DNA from: Microdochium bolleyi
Taxonomy: Eukaryota > Ascomycota > Sordariomycetes > Xylariales > Microdochiaceae
Reading direction: 5' to 3'
Length of the DNA stretch: 12,024 nucleotides
Assembly: GCA_001566295.1 (NCBI GenBank)
Contig: KQ964343.1
Span: 1 to 12,024, forward strand
Below are positions 7,461 through 12,024 of the stretch, piece by piece. The notes below the pieces were generated by a model, which saw only the letters and a list, made by a program, of their open reading frames with translations, was not told the origin of the DNA and made no database searches. Made by a program: the position numbers and the translations under genes. The number at the start of each line of letters is the position of its first letter. The first letter of the stretch is position 1.

Positions 7461-7991
7461 TCACATGTCGACTCCTTGGCTAGCTAAGTGCTCCGCATCG
7501 CATAAGGGGCCGTGGTCTATGCCTAATTCGTGCCACGTCACCACAACCGAGTTCGCCGCCGTCCCGTCACGCCGAAGATCACCTAGATCGCGATCCAGCA
7601 GACTTTCCTTCTTTTTCTCGCTCTTCCGAAAGTGTTCCAGATACGTCGAGCACGAGATCCGTGGCGATCGTCGGGCGATGTACGCGGCTGCCTGGGTGAT
7701 TGCGAGGGTTGTGTCCAGCCACGCAGTCACGTCAGGTCGCTCGATGAAGTCGGCATCGGGAAGGAAGGGGAAGGTCGAGAAGGGTTCGGCGTGTCGCGGT
7801 GTGGATTCTACAAGTCGTCAGCCTGCTGACTGATGCTGTTTCGTAGGAGGGGTGGGGTGGCTCTCACCCGGTTCGTGGACCGTGACGTTCAGGGTCCCTC
7901 CCGAGACATGGGTCCCCGCTAAGACGGTCCAGCCCTCGATCCGCTCAAATGTCGTGGATGGGGCCATCGGTCGAAATGTGGGGAAATCCAT
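7461..7991 (-). pseudogene. NLR-like (NB-ARC STAND) gene with its nucleotide-binding core deleted; two exons, frame still open
   Basis: Exon 1 runs 7991-7868 (ATG with A at -3; 41 codons plus 1 base, residues ending NVTVHEP). A 60-nt intron follows, with donor GTGAGA, branch GCTGAC (7822-7817) and acceptor TAG ending at 7808. Exon 2 runs 7807-7461 in matching phase, 156 residues in all. Residues ~54-72 (FPFLPDADFIERPDVTAWL) resemble the linker just before the P-loop in fungal NB-ARC/TPR proteins. Residues ~76-133 (LAITQAAAYIARRSPRIS, STYLEHFRKSEKKKESLLDR, DLRRD, NSVVVTW) match the segment well after the Walker motifs. The ~150-200 residues between, with Walker A and B, are missing without loss of frame. 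The end after VVVTW is not family-like and stops at 7461, so C-terminal repeats are lost too. Full members act in fungal non-self recognition and cell death. Expression is unknown; as it stands it could not bind nucleotide. Confidence 0.7.
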
Positions 7992-8411
7992 CCTAATCTG
8001 ACAGACTCGAACGAACAGTGGTGAAAGTCAGATTGTGGGAGCACTCGGTGCCTTCACCATGCTGTAAACGTCCGATGGGAGGCTGCGCAGAGGATGAGCT
8101 CTTGTTTCGGACAAGCTGCGGCTGAACTCCAGAGCAACTCAGCTGCAACCCCGCTGCAACCCTGTGTCATATCCGTCCCGCCCTTTCTCACCTTGGCCGC
8201 TGGAAAAGCACTTTGCGTTACTGCCATTTATGAACCGATTTCTCGACTGCCTCTCTCAACGTACGCTTACAAAAAATGGAGCTGGATCCCGCCAAGTACA
8301 CTGTCGCATGGATTAAAACCAGGCTGGGCTGCGGCTGTGTCCCGATCTTGATTAGGAAGGAATGATCATGCCGAGGAACGACTGATCATTGTTTCCCTTT
8401 TGGGACGCCTA
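7992..8411. other. Intergenic, upstream of the NLR-like gene
   Basis: This should include the promoter of the minus-strand NLR-like gene. I see no TATA box in place. Plus-strand frames here (8094-8351, 8389-8619) have no motif and no coding look. Confidence 0.4.
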
Positions 8412-8675
8412 TCCCGTGCCCCACTTTGCAAAACGCGGGAGAGGACGCAGGCCAGTGCTGCGACAACTGCTTCCCGCTCGTTGGAAGAGACCGGCGCGCT
8501 GTACAGCAGAGCCCGGCCGGATCGTTAGCTGGGCTAACAGCCCGCCGGTAACAGCTGCTATCTCCGCAATTGCCGTTGCCAGCTTTTTGATTCCCTGCAG
8601 CTCTTCAATATTGATCTGATGCGTCTGTCGGACTGGGGGACGACGTTCACGCCCGGTCGCATCGATGCCTTGCTC
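8412..8675 (-). other. Open frame without a start codon, helix-rich, unrecognised
   Basis: The minus strand is open for 88 codons between stops, with no ATG in the frame. The central stretch (INIEELQGIKKLATAIAEIA followed by AVTGGLLAQL) would form an amphipathic helix and reads more like protein than the plus-strand frame over it. The C-terminal 35 residues are Arg/Gly/Ser-rich and unconvincing. It could be an exon of a decayed gene, perhaps an NLR effector end given the neighbour, but no family motif supports that. Confidence 0.2.
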
Positions 8676-8700
8676 TCACGATCTGACTGTCACGATCTGA
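8676..8700. repeat. 14-bp tandem repeat, 1.8 copies
   Basis: TCACGATCTGACTG followed directly by TCACGATCTGA. Just beyond it, CTTCGGGGT occurs twice (8702-8710 and 8726-8734) with a 24-base period. Minor slippage repeats. Confidence 0.8.
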
Positions 8701-8734
8701 ACTTCGGGGTCAGCCGTAGCTCAGGCTTCGGGGT

Positions 8735-9008
8735 TGCTGTCCTGGATAATAGGTAAAGCCAAGGCAATATCACTTGTCGAATGTCGTTTCTCTCTTTGGG
8801 TTGTGTCTCTGGGAAGAGATACCACTCTCGGACAATTGAGTGACTAGTTCAAGTGTATGGTGAGAATAATACTTAGATTGATCGCTGAAGTCCCAAGGTA
8901 AGACTAACTATCTAGGATATCCTTCTGTCTATATATCTCTTTGTCCTTCATCGTGCTGACAGCTTTCTGCCGCGCGGCTGACTGCCAAGCGTCGGCTCTC
9001 TTTCCTCG
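8735..9008. other. AT-richer intergenic stretch with a TATA-like element
   Basis: TATATAT at 8930-8936 lies about 73 bases before the ATG at 9009. At 8898-8915, GTAAG, CTAAC and TAG occur within 18 bases, far too short to be spliced. Confidence 0.3.
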
Positions 9009-9431
9009 ATGACTAAGGTTGCATGTTCATGTAATCGTCTCGTGACCCTTCGCAGCTCCGCCCTTGTTCATGGCCTGATGTTGCGGCCTTGTTTGTCCTG
9101 CCCGTTAGCCCAAACAATCCCCTGTTGGTCCTGGGTCGTCACAGGAATGTCACCGCAAACTAACCTTGTGGTGCCGAGCATGGCAGAGGCAGCATGCTAC
9201 ACCAATTTTCCGTTCCAAGTACTTCTGTCGCAAGCATACGATAGCCGTAGCAGCCATCGGTTCCGAGACGTGGTAAGGGCGGCAGACAACGGTTCATGCT
9301 GTTTAGATGCTATAGAAGTTAATTATCTCTTGGACAAGCCTGGAAAATGTGATTCTCGAAACCCAACAGACGTCTTGTTAAGAGATCGCAGCCTACCAGT
9401 GGTTTCTATTGAACTCCCGGGGGAAAGCTAG
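9009..9431 (+). CDS. Hypothetical 140-residue frame, doubtful
   Basis: An ATG-initiated frame with a TATA-like element upstream at a reasonable distance. The product would be Cys- and Ser-rich, with no recognised domain, no signal peptide and no membrane segment. The composition of the first 70 residues looks random; the last part (FRDVVRAADNGSCCLDAIEV) looks slightly more protein-like. It may be a chance frame in subtelomeric DNA. Confidence 0.15.
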   Translation: MTKVACSCNRLVTLRSSALVHGLMLRPCLSCPLAQTIPCWSWVVTGMSPQTNLVVPSMAEAACYTNFPFQVLLSQAYDSRSSHRFRDVVRAADNGSCCLDAIEVNYLLDKPGKCDSRNPTDVLLRDRSLPVVSIELPGES

Positions 9432-10020
9432 TTGTGCATTACGTGAGATTCCAGAGAAATTGTACCAAAGGGCAACCTCAGGTTTTAGTTGTCCTTAAAC
9501 TTGAGGCTAATGAACGTCTGCATCCATTGTTATGAGCTATGCTCGCAAGAGCCACAATCATTGGGGCGGCAGTCTCCCACACCCATCTCTACATCCGATC
9601 ACAGCCACAGCGCCTGATGGACAGTGGAATGTTAGCCTCGAGTTGTACTAGCATTCTGCGCTCGTGCTCTTGGCATGCGCATTGCCGGCAAGCGACATGG
9701 GTTGCCGCCGCTCTTACAAACAGAGCAACCCGTCGCAGCAAGGATCACATCGAAGCAAACAAACACAGTGGTGACTGATCAGACAGCCATGCTCGAGCGT
9801 TCGACGGTAAACGGACCTGGAATGACATGTAAGCTGTCTTGCTTCTGGGTTTGCGATTCCCGCCTATGACCATCGAACTACCGCTCCAGAAATGGCTGTA
9901 GTTGTTAGGGGTGCTGGTCATACTGGCTGTATGGCACAATTGGAACTGCCCGTCTTCCTTTACCGTGGAAGGAAAGTCGCAACTGCGTTGCTTCATTCGT
10001 GAAGGTTCACAGATAGTATA
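9432..10020. other. Subtelomeric DNA, nothing recognised
   Basis: Short overlapping frames at 9539-9996 on both strands have no motif. I find no long terminal repeat, transposon end or tRNA-like structure. Confidence 0.4.
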
Positions 10021-10221
10021 TTAATGATGAAGCTCTGTTATGCTAGCTCCTGTGATAATTCTTGTAGTATGGCATGTCGAGCCTAATGTCGAGCCCAGGC
10101 CATGATCACACCTGCATCGGGGGTCACATCTGGGGCCACACTTGGGGTACTTCAGGCATGTATGGTGCGGTTGAGTATCTTTGACCGCGCAGGAATCGCA
10201 TCTTTGTTCAATTATGGCCAT
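10021..10221 (-). CDS. Hypothetical 66-residue cysteine-rich frame, doubtful
   Basis: From the ATG at 10221 the frame has eight cysteines, in CDSC and a PKCGPRCDPRCRCD stretch, then a Gly/Ser/Thr tail. The cysteine stretch is encoded by three 12-bp imperfect tandem repeats (10120-10155). It has no signal peptide, so it is not a typical small secreted protein. It may be a chance frame over repeat DNA. Confidence 0.15.
   Translation of the reverse strand: MAIIEQRCDSCAVKDTQPHHTCLKYPKCGPRCDPRCRCDHGLGSTLGSTCHTTRIITGASITELHH
10120..10155. repeat. Three imperfect 12-bp tandem repeats
   Basis: GGGGTCACATCT, GGGGCCACACTT and GGGGTACTTCAG follow one another directly. On the minus strand they encode the four-residue pattern Pro-Lys/Arg-Cys-x. 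Confidence 0.65.
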
Positions 10222-10294
10222 CAATTTGGTATTGCACAGTGAGCGAAAGACTTTGTCAAGGCCGCGCAGGAGCCGCGAGCTCTGGGGTCGTGAT

Positions 10295-10720
10295 CTAGCA
10301 GTCAGCGGCCGGCTGTATTTGCACGCGTATGTTTGGATTCAGAGGATCAAAACGGTAGGAACAGTCGGTATTGAGAACCTGGCTGTCTAAATGACGATTA
10401 TTGTAGACGTTGCTAAGAGTACAAAATCTTCTCCGCTTAGGGCAAACAGTAACTGTGGTGGCTTTTTTAGGCTTGGAGGCCTCTGTCAGCCGCATGGGGC
10501 AGCCGGGCAGCCATGTTGGTGCGAACCAAAGTTCGATACTACCATCATGCAAGTGAACCCAGTGAGGCACTGTCACATTGCTACTGGCTGAGGTAAAAGT
10601 AGAAAAATCTGGAACGGGTACCCCACCACCACGTGCCAATACACCAAGCGCGTGCGGGGCTAGTATGCGGCAAGGCCCTATACAGTCTATGCACCACCCG
10701 CTAACTGGAGCGGCAGGCTG
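10295..10720 (-). CDS. Hypothetical protein, 3' exon of 141 codons, unrecognised
   Basis: The frame is open from a likely 3' splice site (branch CTAAC 10742-10738, acceptor CAG ending 10721) to TAG/TGA-type closure at 10295. Text such as NVTVPHWVHLHDGSIELWF and APTWLPGCPMRLTEASKPKK has a real-protein look, with scattered cysteines. There is no ATG before the middle of the frame, so a short upstream exon is needed; ATG TCT AAA followed by GTAAAA near 10820 is the nearest candidate but weak. No family recognised and no signal peptide visible. It could be a real lineage-specific gene or chance. Confidence 0.25.
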   Translation of the reverse strand, partial: QPAAPVSGWCIDCIGPCRILAPHALGVLARGGGVPVPDFSTFTSASSNVTVPHWVHLHDGSIELWFAPTWLPGCPMRLTEASKPKKATTVTVCPKRRRFCTLSNVYNNRHLDSQVLNTDCSYRFDPLNPNIRVQIQPAADC

Positions 10721-10742
10721 CTGGCGGTGGCGGCAGGGTTAG

Positions 10743-11079
10743 GATCTATTCTCAAACAGGGTGTTCAATCTGCTCGGATCAGCTCTTCAACTGCCCAGAA
10801 GCTATATTTTTACTTTAGACATAGTATAACGCATTCTATGTGTGGTCGTCGGGAGATTATATGTAGTTAGGACGAAGTGTGGTAGCCATCTGTGTGGGGG
10901 GCTTGTGAGGGGTCATATTTGGCAGAGCCGGCTGCACCAATTACGTGAGATCCACAACAGTTGGCGATCTCAAACCCCTTCATAATTTCTCCCTACTGGG
11001 CAGACCAATCGGATTTGCCGCACGACGAAGACTACGACCTAGCACAAAGTGTTCTGATTTGTCCACCATAAACACGATC
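10743..11079. other. Subtelomeric DNA, nothing recognised
   Basis: There are no convincing genes. A short GGGTTAGG at 10736-10743 resembles telomere repeat for just over one unit, which is likely chance. Confidence 0.4.
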
Positions 11080-11301
11080 ATGTCTTCCGGGACGATTACC
11101 TCAGTAGCTCAAGAGACTACCCGAGAACAATACCCACAGATTCATTTTAAAAGAGACGAAGCGTATTTGAAAATACCATCTGAAAGCCCGAGACAGGGAT
11201 CACACCCCAAGTTGTGTTGCAATAGCACATCGACTATCCGACAAGAAGTAGCGACACAGATACTCGCGTTTATCAGATACCAATGTGACGTGTCACTATA
11301 G
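11080..11301 (+). CDS. Hypothetical 73-residue frame, doubtful
   Basis: The ATG at 11080 (ATCATGTCT) opens a hydrophilic frame ending in TRQ/QILAFIRYQC-like text and a TAG at 11299. It has no motif and no promoter signal. It may be a chance frame. Confidence 0.15.
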   Translation: MSSGTITSVAQETTREQYPQIHFKRDEAYLKIPSESPRQGSHPKLCCNSTSTIRQEVATQILAFIRYQCDVSL

Positions 11302-11931
11302 AGACGCAGTGAAATTAAGTTATAGCCTGTATATCACAGCTTGCTGGCAGCAGAATTGAAAGTTTGGGGAAAGAGTCGATTTCATGCCACTGGTATGTAC
11401 TGCGAGCTGTGTTCTACAGTACTGCAAATGCTTGAAAGTGACACGATCAGCCAGACATGCACTACGACCACTTGGTTCAATGAACCGCTTTTGGAGCAGG
11501 TCGGTCAATTCCTGCTGACCACTTAGACGTCTAGGCTCCTTTAGAAAAGCCTGCTGAGTGGACGGTCACTCCTTGCAAGCATGGACCAGCATTGTTGGAC
11601 CAAGAGTTGCCTCGAGGCGGGTCTGATCACGGAGCCAAAATTGGCGTGCCCCACACTCATCGGTGCGTTTGTACATACAAGTCATGATCCATGGTCCATG
11701 ATCAGACGTTAGCAGACGCGAGCCTACGTGCAGCACACAAATACAAGTGTCGTGGTGGATCGAGACGGCGGCAATAGAAATCCAAACGGCGGAACGGCGT
11801 TGTGGAACCACTTTTCCGGCAACGGCTAAAGATGAAGGCCAGCAGGGTTTAGCTTTGGGCAACCGCCACCGAGTATGACCAGCCGCCAGCAACACAAGAG
11901 AGCTGTTGAAATTTCTACGCGTCAGCCGTGG
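11302..11931. other. Telomere-proximal unique sequence
   Basis: The last 630 bases before the telomere carry only short motif-free frames. No telomere-linked RecQ helicase, satellite array or transposon abuts the telomere repeats. CATGATCCATGG/TCCATGATCA near 11683-11703 is a short imperfect palindrome. Confidence 0.45.
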
Positions 11932-12024
11932 TTAGGGTTAGGGTTAGGGTTAGGGTTAGGGTTAGGGTTAGGGTTAGGGTTAGGGTTAGGGTTAGGGTTA
12001 GGGTTAGGGTTAGGGTTAGGGTTA
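11932..12024 (+). repeat. Telomere, (TTAGGG)15.5, chromosome right end
   Basis: Fifteen perfect TTAGGG units plus TTA, with no variant unit, ending at the window edge. The G-rich strand runs 5' to 3' toward the end, as required for a right-arm terminus. TTAGGG is the standard repeat in most filamentous ascomycetes. Confidence 0.99.

Noticed and set aside
7402..7833. 143-codon plus-strand frame opposite the NLR-like gene
   Set aside because: The minus strand carries clear NB-ARC-family text and a matching intron; the plus frame is Ser/Arg-rich noise.
8898..8915. GTAAG, CTAAC and TAG in 18 bases, resembling a minimal intron
   Set aside because: Far below the minimum length that fungal spliceosomes process; coincidence.
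10736..10743. GGGTTAGG as an interstitial telomere repeat
   Set aside because: Little more than one unit; it also forms the branch site of a possible intron on the other strand.
11566..11895. 109-codon minus-strand frame next to the telomere as a telomere-linked gene
   Set aside because: No helicase or other motif and a composition without any protein-like pattern.
1..12024. CRISPR array, tRNA, rRNA or intact transposon
   Set aside because: No regularly spaced repeats, no tRNA-like cloverleaf noticed, no transposase or reverse-transcriptase motifs and no terminal repeats; the genome is eukaryotic.

Overview
This is the right-hand end of a chromosome from a filamentous ascomycete (Pezizomycotina; Sordariomycete-like by overall style, but species not determined). 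The last 93 bases are 15.5 perfect TTAGGG units running off the 3' end. The genes have short introns with GTGAGT-type donors and CTAAC/CTGAC branch sites, and they belong to fungal families: a Zn(II)2Cys6 regulator, a HET-domain gene, a fungal NLR, an HSL-type hydrolase and a class II aldolase. Gene density falls steadily toward the telomere.

Layout, left to right. (1) 1-376, minus: 5' end of a Zn(II)2Cys6 transcription factor that continues out of the window. (2) 845-1170, plus: 5' exon of a class II aldolase/adducin gene, cut off at an intron donor. (3) 1187-1347, minus: a C-terminal piece of a class II aldolase in opposite orientation, fused in frame to (4) a broken HET-domain gene (1348-2728, minus), which itself contains an opposite-strand coding-like insert (about 1583-1918). 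Together, 845-2728 is a mosaic of rearranged gene pieces. (5) 3139-4480, plus: an intact alpha/beta-hydrolase gene. I propose three exons for it, including a 16-nt micro-exon. (6) 4481-6022: mostly empty, with weak minus-strand coding relics and a hairpin. (7) 6023-6967, minus: an intact single-exon short-chain dehydrogenase, with a TATA box and a duplicated 24-bp upstream element. (8) 7461-7991, minus: a two-exon NLR-derived gene that seems to have lost the P-loop core of its NB-ARC domain by an in-frame deletion. (9) 7992-11931: subtelomeric DNA with only weak, unrecognised reading frames. (10) 11932-12024: telomere.

The hydrolase and the SDR look functional and are the kind of stand-alone catabolic or detoxification enzymes often found near fungal chromosome ends. 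They need not share a pathway. The broken genes are of two kinds: non-self-recognition genes (HET and NLR), which are known to turn over fast, and an aldolase split by what looks like an inversion. No complete new system is evident. The most notable items are the inverted aldolase/HET mosaic and the core-deleted NLR that keeps an open, spliceable frame. All family assignments come from reading motifs by eye; no database search was run.
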